NCBI GenBank assembly: GCA_050014835.1
Contig: JBEKCO010000023.1
Coordinates: 1-32,888 of the forward strand
Direction: 5' to 3'
Length of the DNA stretch: 32,888 nt
DNA from: Bog-793 sp050014835
GTDB taxonomy: Bacteria > Actinomycetota > Acidimicrobiia > Acidimicrobiales > Bog-793
This document shows, piece by piece, positions 24,015 to 31,194 of this stretch. The position numbers and the translations under genes are program-made. The stretch's first letter is position 1; the number at the start of each line of letters is the position of its first letter. Below the pieces are notes generated by a model. The model made no database searches, had not been told where the DNA came from, and saw nothing but the letters and a program-made list of their open reading frames with translations.

Positions 24015-24557
24015 CTACAGGCCGACCTCGGCCGAGCAGACCGGCCAGGCCGACCAGCCGGAGACGTGCTGCAGGCGGACCGCGGCACGGTCCTGGACCG
24101 CGGCCGGGGCCTCGTTCGGGAGCCCGCTGTAGCCGAGCGACCACCACGTGCCGAGGGCGAACTGGTAGGCGCCGTAGTAGCCGTTGCCGGTGTCATCGGC
24201 GTAGTCGTCGCCCGACTCGCAATTGCGCAGCGCCAGCCACTTCGCCGGGGTCGCCACGGCCCGGGAACGCACGAAGCGCCGGCGCACGGCGTCCGTCCTG
24301 CCGAGCACGGCGTGATCCGCGACGAGCAGATCGGCGAAGGGCCGGTTCCGGGCGAGATTGGAGCGTAGCAGGCCGGAGGGTCGGATCGCTGCCTTGCGAA
24401 CCTTGGCGTTGCGGAGTGCATGTGGGGTGGCGCGGACGGGTTGCAGGTGGTTGGTGATCGCCGAGGCACGCGAGCTGAAAGCGCCGTCGCCGAGCACGCC
24501 CGCGCCACCGATGAGGACGATGGCGGAAGTGACCGCGAGCGAAGAGTGTCGTCGCAT
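24015..24557 (-). CDS. Resuscitation-promoting-factor-type transglycosylase
   Basis: Rpf-type proteins cleave peptidoglycan and stimulate regrowth of dormant actinobacteria. The 180-aa protein has a signal peptide (1-33, ending SRASA), a basic linker, and at 106-178 the transglycosylase-like domain: WLALRNCESGDDYADDTGNG, YYGAYQFALGTWWSLGYSG and SGWSAWPVCS. Glu114 is the catalytic acid, and Cys113/Cys174 should form the conserved disulfide. AAGGAGG precedes the ATG. Only one Rpf domain and no LysM or G5 domain is present. Rpf genes elsewhere often have riboswitch leaders; this one has a leader of about 280 nt but no class I recognise. Confidence 0.92.
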   Translation of the reverse strand: MRRHSSLAVTSAIVLIGGAGVLGDGAFSSRASAITNHLQPVRATPHALRNAKVRKAAIRPSGLLRSNLARNRPFADLLVADHAVLGRTDAVRRRFVRSRAVATPAKWLALRNCESGDDYADDTGNGYYGAYQFALGTWWSLGYSGLPNEAPAAVQDRAAVRLQHVSGWSAWPVCSAEVGL

Positions 24558-24842
24558 CGAAGGCCTCCTTGGATTAGGGGACGTTCCACGTGGTCCAGGT
24601 GGGTCGAGATGCGGGCGAACCGTCTTGTTGCATCCGTCTCGCGGCCCGGTGCCGGCAGGGCAAACGGGTCAGGACGCGCAGGGCGCCCAGGCGAGGTGCA
24701 GACGGAATACGCCCTTGGCTGTTTGCTGTGGCTGCTCCTTGCTGTCCGAACTGGACGGTTCCTGGCCGGGCGGCACAAGGTCAACGGCGAGGCGGGGCTT
24801 TTCGGTGCCCTCACCGGCCGCCGGTCATCCGGGGACTCGCGT

Positions 24843-24871
24843 GCCATAAGACCGACCGGAAAATTATTCAA
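24843..24871 (-). promoter_or_regulatory. Candidate promoter of the rpf gene
   Basis: On the minus strand TTGAAT (24871-24866), a 17-nt spacer and TATGGC (24848-24843) form a plausible promoter within an AT-rich island of this otherwise GC-rich gap. It would give a 5' leader of about 280 nt before ATG 24557. The rest of the gap between 24558 and 24958 shows no gene. Confidence 0.4.
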
Positions 24872-24913
24872 ATGTAGTTTACCCGTCTGTCACCCGGTTG
24901 TTGGTGAATCGCA

Positions 24914-24936
24914 ACCCCTTACAGCTCACAAGGGGT
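24914..24936 (-). terminator. Hairpin downstream of surE, possible terminator
   Basis: ACCCCTT (24914-24920) and AAGGGGT (24930-24936) form a perfect 7-bp stem with a 9-nt loop, 23 nt past the surE stop. There is no T run, so a terminator role rests on position only. Confidence 0.35.
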
Positions 24937-24958
24937 GCGGCGGGCTCTGTGGCAGCGA

Positions 24959-25798
24959 TCAAGCGTCCCCGGGGTTGCCCGGCGCGGGATCCGCCCGGCC
25001 TGGGCGTGGGTGGGCGAAGCGGGCATCGAGCTCCGCCGAGGCCCCCTCGACGGCGGACCGGACCGCCGGGTCGGAGTCCGCCGCTGGGTAGGTAAGCGCC
25101 GTCACCGTCGCGAAGCCCTCGGCGCCGAGCGCCCAGTCGTCGTCGGGGTCCGTCGGCCGGCCCGCGAACCCGAACGTGACACGGACGTGGTCGGAGCGGA
25201 CGCTCACGACGTGGAGGACGTCAGCCCCGCTCAGCTCGGCACGCCGGACACCGCGCAGCCGGTCGAGGGCGACGTCCGGGACGTTGCAGTTGAGCACCGT
25301 GCCGGCGCGCATGGCGACGAGCGGATCGACGAGCGCCACCGCCAGGGCAGCTGCGGTCGCGTAGTGCACGGGCGCGGCGACCTTCGCCTGCAGCCCGACC
25401 GCGATGGCCGACCGCCCGAGCTGGGCCGCGGTGAGCGCGGCGCCGACCGTTCCGGAGTGCAGGACGAATCGACCGGTGTTGCGGCCCCGGTTGATGCCCG
25501 ATACGACGAGGTCCGCGGGGGGCCCGAACGTGCCCGCGAGGGCGAGCGAGACGCAGACCGACGGGAGCGCGGCGACGCCGATGGCGGGCACACCGGGCAC
25601 GGCCGGAAGTTCGACGGCCTCGAATCGGAGCGTGCCGACGGAGCGTTGCAGTTGGAGCCCGGTCGCGGCGCTGGACCCGCTGTGGTCTTCGAGCGGCGCG
25701 ACGACGGTCACGTCGTGACCCGAGTCCACGAGCGCGGCCGTGAGCGCGCCGATGCCGGGCGCGAAAACACCGTCGTCGTTCGTCACGAGAATGCGCAC
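24959..25798 (-). CDS. surE: SurE 5'/3'-nucleotidase
   Basis: SurE is a metal-dependent nucleoside monophosphate phosphatase with possible exopolyphosphatase activity. The 279-aa protein has the metal motif TNDDG with Asp8/Asp9, Ser40 in EDHSGSS, and Asn103 in VVSGINRGRNTG, followed by LHSGTVGAA. The C-terminal tail (PRPGRADPAPGNPGDA) is disordered. GTG 25798 begins exactly at the family's RILVTNDDG start, with GGAG upstream. The order surE, rpf, guaB on the minus strand has gaps too long for a tight operon. Confidence 0.93.
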   Translation of the reverse strand: MRILVTNDDGVFAPGIGALTAALVDSGHDVTVVAPLEDHSGSSAATGLQLQRSVGTLRFEAVELPAVPGVPAIGVAALPSVCVSLALAGTFGPPADLVVSGINRGRNTGRFVLHSGTVGAALTAAQLGRSAIAVGLQAKVAAPVHYATAAALAVALVDPLVAMRAGTVLNCNVPDVALDRLRGVRRAELSGADVLHVVSVRSDHVRVTFGFAGRPTDPDDDWALGAEGFATVTALTYPAADSDPAVRSAVEGASAELDARFAHPRPGRADPAPGNPGDA

Positions 25799-25873
25799 GC
25801 GAGCTCCTCGGAGCCGGAAAGGCTTTTCACTCCGGCCTTACCGGGGCCACCGGTACACTACTTGCGGTACCGC

Positions 25874-26082
25874 GTGCCTCTGGCGAACAGCACGCCATCT
25901 CCGCCGGAGCCACGCGCGCGACGGTCTTCGCGCACATTCAGTGCTGCACGGCGGACGCGCTCGACCCTGACGACCGCCGGGCCGCCGTCGCGATCGAGCC
26001 GATGACCTGTCCCCCGGACGCGCTGCGCTCCGGGGTCGACATCATCGTCCTCGCGCCCGGGGAGAGCTTCCAGGGCTCGTGA
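25874..26082 (+). pseudogene. 3' remnant of an aldose 1-epimerase (galactose mutarotase) gene
   Basis: A stop-free frame ending at TGA 26080-26082 encodes FAHIQCCTADALDP, DDRRAAVAIEPMTCPPDAL, RSGVDIIVLAPGES, which is the C-terminal signature of aldose 1-epimerases. Only about 70 residues are recognisable; a full enzyme has about 300. The N-terminal domain and the catalytic His are missing, and upstream sequence leads straight into the surE promoter region. No start or ribosome site is seen. It looks like the stub of a deleted gene. Confidence 0.7.
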
Positions 26083-26169
26083 GGGATCGAGGCGACCGGG
26101 GCCTAGCGCGCTGACGCGTGCCCGGGACCGGAGGGCACCGCCCGGAAACGCGAAGGTCGTGAAGTCGGC

Positions 26170-26661
26170 CTACGAACAGGCCTTCGGTGCCGCGCCCTCG
26201 AGGCTCACGAGCGCGCAGAAGCTCGTGTCGCTCACTTTCCAGACCTTGTCCTGCAAAACCGCCGTGCCCGAGGCGTTCGGTTCAGCCGCCGTCGAGCCGA
26301 GGTAGATCGTGTAGGTGACGCGCGCCGAGGTCTTCGACGTCACCGTGACCTTGGTGACCTTGACGGACGTCGAGAGCGCCGCTGCGCTCTTCGCCTGCTC
26401 TTTCAGGAAGGCCGCGAACTTCGAACCATCCTGGAGCAGCGTCTCCTTTTTCGCCGCTGGGGTCGTGCCCTTGAAGAACGTCGTCCAGTTCGTCTTGATC
26501 GTTTCGATCGTCTTGGTCCCCGTCGCCGCGCTGATCGAGCCGGTCGACGCTCCGACGGCGCACGGCACGGCGATGCCGATCGCGATGGCCCCGATGGCCA
26601 CGAGCGACCCGAGCGCGAGGCGCGAACGGGTGCGACCACCTCTCGAATTGGGACTGCTCAT
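26170..26661 (-). CDS. Secreted protein of unknown function
   Basis: The 163-aa protein starts at ATG 26661 with GGGGGTGAG upstream. It has a basic N-terminus (GGRTRSRL), a hydrophobic segment (LGSLVAIGAIAIGIAVP) and a cleavage-like AVGA-S site. The mature part resembles small envelope antigens of the MTB12/Cfp2 kind in outline: a helix ending at ASTSVKVT-like strands, SARVTYTIYLG, then GTAVLQDKVWKVSDTSFCALV with two cysteines near the C-terminus. The resemblance is weak, and I assign no function. Confidence 0.6.
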   Translation of the reverse strand: MSSPNSRGGRTRSRLALGSLVAIGAIAIGIAVPCAVGASTGSISAATGTKTIETIKTNWTTFFKGTTPAAKKETLLQDGSKFAAFLKEQAKSAAALSTSVKVTKVTVTSKTSARVTYTIYLGSTAAEPNASGTAVLQDKVWKVSDTSFCALVSLEGAAPKACS

Positions 26662-26943
26662 CAATCTCACCCCCGGGGCGACATCGAACAGGCGGGATCG
26701 CCCGTCACAAAGCCCACGAGACGATGCTAGTTCCGGTGTGCCGGCGCACCGCGGGGCCCATGGGCCGCGGGTGGCGCGTAACCGACACGTGGCGCCGGTC
26801 ACGTTCCTGTTGCGACCCGGTTCCCCGGGGAATCCCGGCCCGCGACCCCGATGCGGCGGCGCGAGCCGGTCCCGCTAAACTCAACTTCGAGCGGGTGTCG
26901 CGCGGCTCACGTGTCGGTGCCTGCCGACGAAAGGGAACGGCCG

Positions 26944-27147
26944 ATGATCCAGCCACAAAGCGGGTCGACGGGCATCCGCCCCGTCCACTCCTTCGTCGTA
27001 GTGGGAACGCTCGTGGTGGCGGTCGTCATCGCTTTCGCCGCGTTGCACTTCATCGTCGGGCTGCTGTGGTTCTTCGTGAAGCTCATCGTCGTCTTCGCGC
27101 TCGTGTTCTTCGTCGCGAGGATGGTGCTGCGTCACGCCCGCCGCTAG
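26944..27147 (+). CDS. Small membrane protein
   Basis: A 67-aa protein begins at ATG 26944 behind AAAGGGAA. It has a hydrophilic N-terminus (MIQPQSGSTGIRPVHS), a nearly continuous hydrophobic stretch (18-58) enough for two helices, and a basic end (RMVLRHARR). TAAACT (26876-26881) may be its -10. There is no recognisable family; the clean ribosome site and membrane pattern support a real gene. Confidence 0.6.
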   Translation: MIQPQSGSTGIRPVHSFVVVGTLVVAVVIAFAALHFIVGLLWFFVKLIVVFALVFFVARMVLRHARR

Positions 27148-27175
27148 CGCAGCCCCATCGTCCGTTCACAAGTAG

Positions 27176-27886
27176 GTGTGCGGCCGTTACGTCCTCGCGA
27201 CGCCGATCGACGAATTGGCGAGCTTCTTCGAGGCGCGGCGCGCCGCGGGGCTCGTCGGTGATTGGGCGGCCAGCTACAACATCGCGCCGACCAAGACCGT
27301 CGTGTGCCTCGCGCCCGACGCCGACGGCGGTCGAGTCCTTGACGCCTACCGCTGGGGGCTGATCCCCTCCTGGGCGAAGGATCCGGCCATCGGCAACCGG
27401 CTCTTCAACGCGCGGTCCGAGACGGTCGCCGTGAAGCCGTCGTTCCGGGGGGCGTTCAAGAGTCGGCGGCTCGTCGTCGTCGCGGACGGGTTCTACGAGT
27501 GGCGCCGTGGCCCCGGCGCTCGCCGGCAGCCGTACTTCCTCAGCCGGTCGGACCGCGCGCCGATGGCCTTCGCCGGACTGTGGGAGTCCTGGCATGACCC
27601 GGCAACGGCCGACGACGACAGCGCCTGGGTCCACAGCTGCACGATCATCACGACGGCCGCGAACGACGAAGTCTCGCCGATCCACGACCGTATGCCAGTC
27701 GTCCTCGAGCACGACGCGCTCGAAGCGTGGCTCGACCCGTCCGTCGCGGCCCGCGACGAGCTCGAGGCGCTGCTGCGTCCGGCGTCCCCCGGGACGCTCG
27801 CCGTGCGCGCCGTCGGCCCGCGGGTCGGGAACGTGCGCAACAACGGCCCGGACCTGATCGAGGAGGTGGCGCCGGGAGCCGGCTGA
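27176..27886 (+). CDS. SOS-response-associated peptidase (SRAP/YedK/HMCES family)
   Basis: SRAP proteins crosslink covalently to abasic sites in single-stranded DNA through the N-terminal cysteine, shielding them. The 236-aa protein keeps every active residue: Cys2 right after the GTG start (MCGRYVLAT), Asn35 in SYNIAPT, Glu108 in GFYEW and His170 in SPIHDRMPV. The start is fixed by the need for Cys2. The ribosome site is poor (AAGTAG). The imuA-imuB SOS unit lies about 800 bp downstream on the same strand, so two DNA-damage functions are close, with a LysE gene between them. Confidence 0.94.
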   Translation: MCGRYVLATPIDELASFFEARRAAGLVGDWAASYNIAPTKTVVCLAPDADGGRVLDAYRWGLIPSWAKDPAIGNRLFNARSETVAVKPSFRGAFKSRRLVVVADGFYEWRRGPGARRQPYFLSRSDRAPMAFAGLWESWHDPATADDDSAWVHSCTIITTAANDEVSPIHDRMPVVLEHDALEAWLDPSVAARDELEALLRPASPGTLAVRAVGPRVGNVRNNGPDLIEEVAPGAG

Positions 27887-27956
27887 CTGGCGGGCGCCAC
27901 CCGGTTGTCGGGCCCGATTCAGGGCAACCGGCGCCGGGCGCGCCGTACCCCGCCCC

Positions 27957-28595
27957 TCAGCTGTTGCGACCGACGAGAGCGAGCCGCACGCCGATGGCGA
28001 TGATCGCAAGGCCGCTCAACCCGCCGACGGCCTCGAGCCGGCGCGGCGTGCGCGTGAGCCACTGGCGGATCCCTCCTGCGGCGATCGCCCAGACGCCGTC
28101 CGAGACGAGCGCCATGGCGATGAAGATCGCGCCGAGCACGAGCATCTGGATGGGCACGTCGCCCGCCGTCCGGTCGACGAACTCGGGGAGGATGGCCGCG
28201 AAAAAGACCACGGTCTTCGGGTTGGCGGCCCCGACGATGAAGGCGTCGCGCAGCAGGCGGCGCGTCGTCCTCGGTTCGAAGGTCGTCTCGAGCACCTCGG
28301 CCAGGCGCCGACGGTGACGGATGGCCTGGATTCCCAGGAAGACGAGGTAGGCGGCGCCGACGAGCTTGATCACTGTGAACACGGCGATCGACTGCTCGAC
28401 GATCGTCCCGATGCCGAAGGCGACGGCGATCACCTGCAGGTACACGCCGCCGGAGTTTCCGACGACGGTCGCCAGCCCGGCGCGTCGGCCGAAGGTGAGG
28501 GCGCGACCGACGACGAAAAGGACGCTCGGCCCGGGCACGACGATGAGCACGCAAGCTGTCGCGCAGAAGGCGAGGAGGTGACCCGTCGGGACCAT
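27957..28595 (-). CDS. LysE/RhtB-family exporter
   Basis: This amino-acid or metabolite exporter of 212 aa has six predicted hydrophobic segments. The signature VVPGPSVLFVVGRALTFGRRAGLATVVGN-like N-terminal region contains the GPS/N family motif, and GAANPKTVVFFAAILPEF is the usual middle motif. ATG 28595 gives the normal family start. It is convergent with SRAP and divergent from imuA. The substrate is unknown. Confidence 0.9.
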   Translation of the reverse strand: MVPTGHLLAFCATACVLIVVPGPSVLFVVGRALTFGRRAGLATVVGNSGGVYLQVIAVAFGIGTIVEQSIAVFTVIKLVGAAYLVFLGIQAIRHRRRLAEVLETTFEPRTTRRLLRDAFIVGAANPKTVVFFAAILPEFVDRTAGDVPIQMLVLGAIFIAMALVSDGVWAIAAGGIRQWLTRTPRRLEAVGGLSGLAIIAIGVRLALVGRNS

Positions 28596-28683
28596 GGCCG
28601 CAGGCTAGGCGGGGTGCCGCCGTGGGCGCCCGTCCGGGGACGTCTCGGACGCCTGCGGTCTGTCGGCGCGCCCGTCGCCGTGC

Positions 28684-28712
28684 TTGGTAATCGAACGTAT
28701 GTTCGCTATCGT
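28684..28712 (+). promoter_or_regulatory. imuA-imuB promoter
   Basis: TTGGTA (28684-28689), a 17-nt spacer and TATCGT (28707-28712) form a promoter whose spacer is filled by the LexA box. The -10 ends 6 nt before ATG 28719, implying a leaderless transcript. Confidence 0.65.
28691..28706. promoter_or_regulatory. LexA (SOS) box
   Basis: TCGAACGTATGTTCGC matches the actinobacterial/Gram-positive LexA palindrome CGAAC-N4-GTTCG without mismatch in the core. It occupies the promoter spacer of imuA, where LexA would block RNA polymerase until DNA damage triggers its cleavage. Confidence 0.88.
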
Positions 28713-28718
28713 TCGGGG

Positions 28719-29524
28719 ATGACCGTGGCGCTTCCCGTCCCCGGGCTCCCAGAACCTGCCCCCCGTCGGCCGGGTGCAGGTCAGCGGGACCGGCCGGCGG
28801 TTCCCGGGGTGGTTGCGCAGCGGGTCCGCCCGCTCGTCCTGGCCCGGGACGAGCGCTCGTCCTGGCCCGGGACGAGCTCTTGCCGGTCGCACCGGAATTC
28901 GCTGAGCTCCTCGGAACGCCCGGTCTCCGGCGGGGGAGCACCCTCGCCGTCGTGGCGGACGGCGCGCCCGGGACGACGTCGGTCGCGTTCGGTCTCGTCG
29001 CCGAGGCGAGCTCGGCGGGCGCGTGGTGCGCGGCCGCCGGGCTGGAGGACCTGGGGCTCGTCGCCGCGGACGAGTTCGGTGTCGCACTCGACCGTCTCGT
29101 CCTCGTACCCCGACCCGGGAAGCGCTTCCCGACCGTTGTCGCGGCGTTGCTCGACGGGTGCGACGTCGTGCTCGTCGCGGCGCCCGGGCTGGCGCTGGCC
29201 GACCGGCGCCAGCTGAGCGTCCGGGCTCGGGAGCGCCGCGCGGTGCTCATCGTCGTCGCCGGCTCCCAGGCCGCCGCGGTCGCCAGCCGGCCCTGGCCGG
29301 ACGGGGTCGACGTCCGGTTCTCGGTGACGGGCGGCGTCTTCGTGGGCCTCGGTGCCGGCAGCGGGCGGGTGCGCGCCCACCGGGTCGACGTCGCCGTGAC
29401 CCGACGTGCCGCGTCGCCGCGCGAGACCCGCGCCAGTCTCTGGTTCCCGTCACCGTCCGGGGAGATCCCGTCTCAGCCCCGGGTTGCCGTAGGGAAACGC
29501 CTGGACTCGGCGGGGGCGCGGTGA
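28719..29524 (+). pseudogene. imuA: imuA' mutasome gene broken by a 23-bp tandem duplication
   Basis: ImuA' works with ImuB and DnaE2 in SOS mutagenesis. From ATG 28719 the first frame gives MTVALPVPGLPEPAPRR and ends RVRPLVLARDE. Then an exact 23-bp unit is repeated (28831-28853 and 28854-28876), shifting the frame by two. Removing one copy joins LVLARDE to LLPVAPEFAELLG and gives one continuous 260-aa protein of RecA-like ImuA type (GTPGLRRGSTLAVVADG, AAAGLEDLGLVAADEFGVALDRLVLVPRPG). As it stands, only TTG 28880 could restart translation, giving a truncated 214-aa product. The stop overlaps the imuB start (GTGA, 29521-29524). The identity rests on the imuB coupling, the LexA box and family pattern. 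Confidence 0.82.
28831..28876. repeat. Exact 23-bp tandem duplication inside imuA
   Basis: The 23-base unit beginning CGCTCGTCCTGG and ending GGGACGAG occurs twice head to tail with no mismatch (28831-28853, 28854-28876). A unit length not divisible by three makes it a frameshift. The lack of divergence indicates a recent event, and such a repeat can revert by slippage. Confidence 0.95.
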
Positions 29525-31134
29525 AAGTCCCTGTGCCCGCGCGGACGCTCGTTCTGTGGTGCCCCGACTGGCCGGTGAGTGCCGGCGGGCACCGGCCCGA
29601 GGAGGCGGTCGCCGTCGTCGCCGACGGCAAGGTGGTCGCCGCGTCGGCAGCCGCCCGGCGGTCGGGCGTCCGTCCTCCCCAGCGCCGCCGTCAGGCGGAG
29701 TCGTGCTGTCCGGGGCTCGCGGTCGTCCCGCGCGACCCCGGGGCCGAGGTCCGGGCCTTCGAACCGGTCGTCGTCGCCCTCGAACGTTTCGGAGCGCCCG
29801 TCGCCGTCCGGCGTCCGGGGTGGGCCGCCCTCGCGACCCGGGGGCCGACCCGGTACTTCGGGGGTGAGGAGTCCTTCGCCGTCGACGTGGCGGGGGCGGT
29901 CGAGACGCTCGGTGAGTCCCTCGGGCTCGCCGGCGAATACCGGCCCGTCGCCGGGCGCGCACCTCTCGTCGGCGACTGGTGGCGCGTCGGGATCGCCGAC
30001 GGGCCGTTCGCGGCGACGATGGCCGCGCAACAGGGCCGCATCGTTCCCCGGGGCGGGGCTCGTGCATTTCTCGCGCCGTTCGACATCGAGCGCCTCGGGA
30101 GTGCCCAACTTTCCTCCCTCCTCCGGCGTCTCGGGGTCATGACCCTCGGCGGCTTCGCCGCGCTCGAGGAGACCGACGTCCTCGCCCGCTTCGGCTCCGA
30201 TGGGGCGCGGCTCCACCAGCTCGCACGCGGGCGCGACGGACGCCCACTCGACGTGCGGGCCCGGCCGCGCGATCTCGCCGTCGAGACGCACCTCGAGCCC
30301 CCCGCCGTCGACGTCGACGCGACGGCTTTCGTCGCCAAGAACCTCGCCGAGAGGCTCTGTGGCCGGCTCGCCGCCGAAGGGCTCGCCTGTAGCTTTCTGG
30401 GGATCGAGGTCGAGACCTCGACCGGGAACCGGCTCGAGCGCCGCTGGGCGCACGACGGGGCGTGGACCCCGGCGCTCGTCGCCGAGCGGCTCCGTTGGCA
30501 GCTTGAGGCGTGGCTCGTCGGCCCCGGCCTTCCCGGGGGCGGGGACGGGACGAACGAAGAGGTCGGGATCTCGCGCGTCCGTCTCGTGCCGACCGACGTC
30601 GTCGCCGACACCGGCCGTCAGCTCGAGCTGTGGGGGCGCCCGCGGGTCGATGACGAGCGGGTCGTCCGGGCGTTCGCCCGGGTCCAGGGACTGCTCGGAC
30701 CCGAGGAGGTCGTCCGGCCGCTGCTCGTCGGGGGACGGGAGCCGGCCGAGCGGGTCCGATTCGTGCCGTTCGGCGATCCCGCGCCCGCGCGCCCCGACGA
30801 CGCCGCGCTGCCGTGGCCGGGGCAGCTCCCCAGCCCGAATCCGACCGTCGTGCCCCGGGAGCCGTATCCCGCGGAGGTGCTCGACCGCGACGGCCGCCAC
30901 GTCGGTGTGGACGGGCGGGGCACGCCGAGCGGGGTGCCGGTGAGCGTCACCGTCGGGGGGCGACCGCCGTCACTCGTTGTCGCGTGGGCCGGTCCCTGGC
31001 CGGTCGACGAGCAGTGGTGGGACACGGCGGCGCACCGCCGGCGGGCGCGGTTCCAGGTCGTCACGGCGGACGGGGGCGGCTATCTGCTCGCGATCGACCG
31101 GGGCCGCTGGGTCGTCGAGGGGAGCTACGACTGA
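29521..31134 (+). CDS. imuB: ImuB, Y-family polymerase-like mutasome hub
   Basis: ImuB resembles Y-family polymerases but lacks the catalytic acidic residues; it bridges the beta clamp, ImuA' and the error-prone DnaE2. The 537-aa protein starts TLVLWCPDWPVSAGG, lacks the usual polymerase D-E metal pair, has the RLGVMTLGGFAAL helix-hairpin region, and ends with the ImuB-specific WAGPWPVDEQWWD, RARFQVV and WVVEGSYD. GTG 29521 overlaps the imuA stop, so its translation is likely coupled; the imuA frameshift may therefore lower its expression. No dnaE2 follows: the next gene is an amidase. Confidence 0.9.
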   Translation: MKVPVPARTLVLWCPDWPVSAGGHRPEEAVAVVADGKVVAASAAARRSGVRPPQRRRQAESCCPGLAVVPRDPGAEVRAFEPVVVALERFGAPVAVRRPGWAALATRGPTRYFGGEESFAVDVAGAVETLGESLGLAGEYRPVAGRAPLVGDWWRVGIADGPFAATMAAQQGRIVPRGGARAFLAPFDIERLGSAQLSSLLRRLGVMTLGGFAALEETDVLARFGSDGARLHQLARGRDGRPLDVRARPRDLAVETHLEPPAVDVDATAFVAKNLAERLCGRLAAEGLACSFLGIEVETSTGNRLERRWAHDGAWTPALVAERLRWQLEAWLVGPGLPGGGDGTNEEVGISRVRLVPTDVVADTGRQLELWGRPRVDDERVVRAFARVQGLLGPEEVVRPLLVGGREPAERVRFVPFGDPAPARPDDAALPWPGQLPSPNPTVVPREPYPAEVLDRDGRHVGVDGRGTPSGVPVSVTVGGRPPSLVVAWAGPWPVDEQWWDTAAHRRRARFQVVTADGGGYLLAIDRGRWVVEGSYD

Positions 31135-31194
31135 CCGCGACGCGCGCCGCGTCCCGGACAGCGAGAATCCCCACACCGACGCGAAAGGAAGGCC

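Noticed and set aside
24558..24958. c-di-AMP (ydaO) riboswitch upstream of rpf
   Set aside because: Expected from other actinobacteria, but the conserved blocks of that class were not found on the minus strand.
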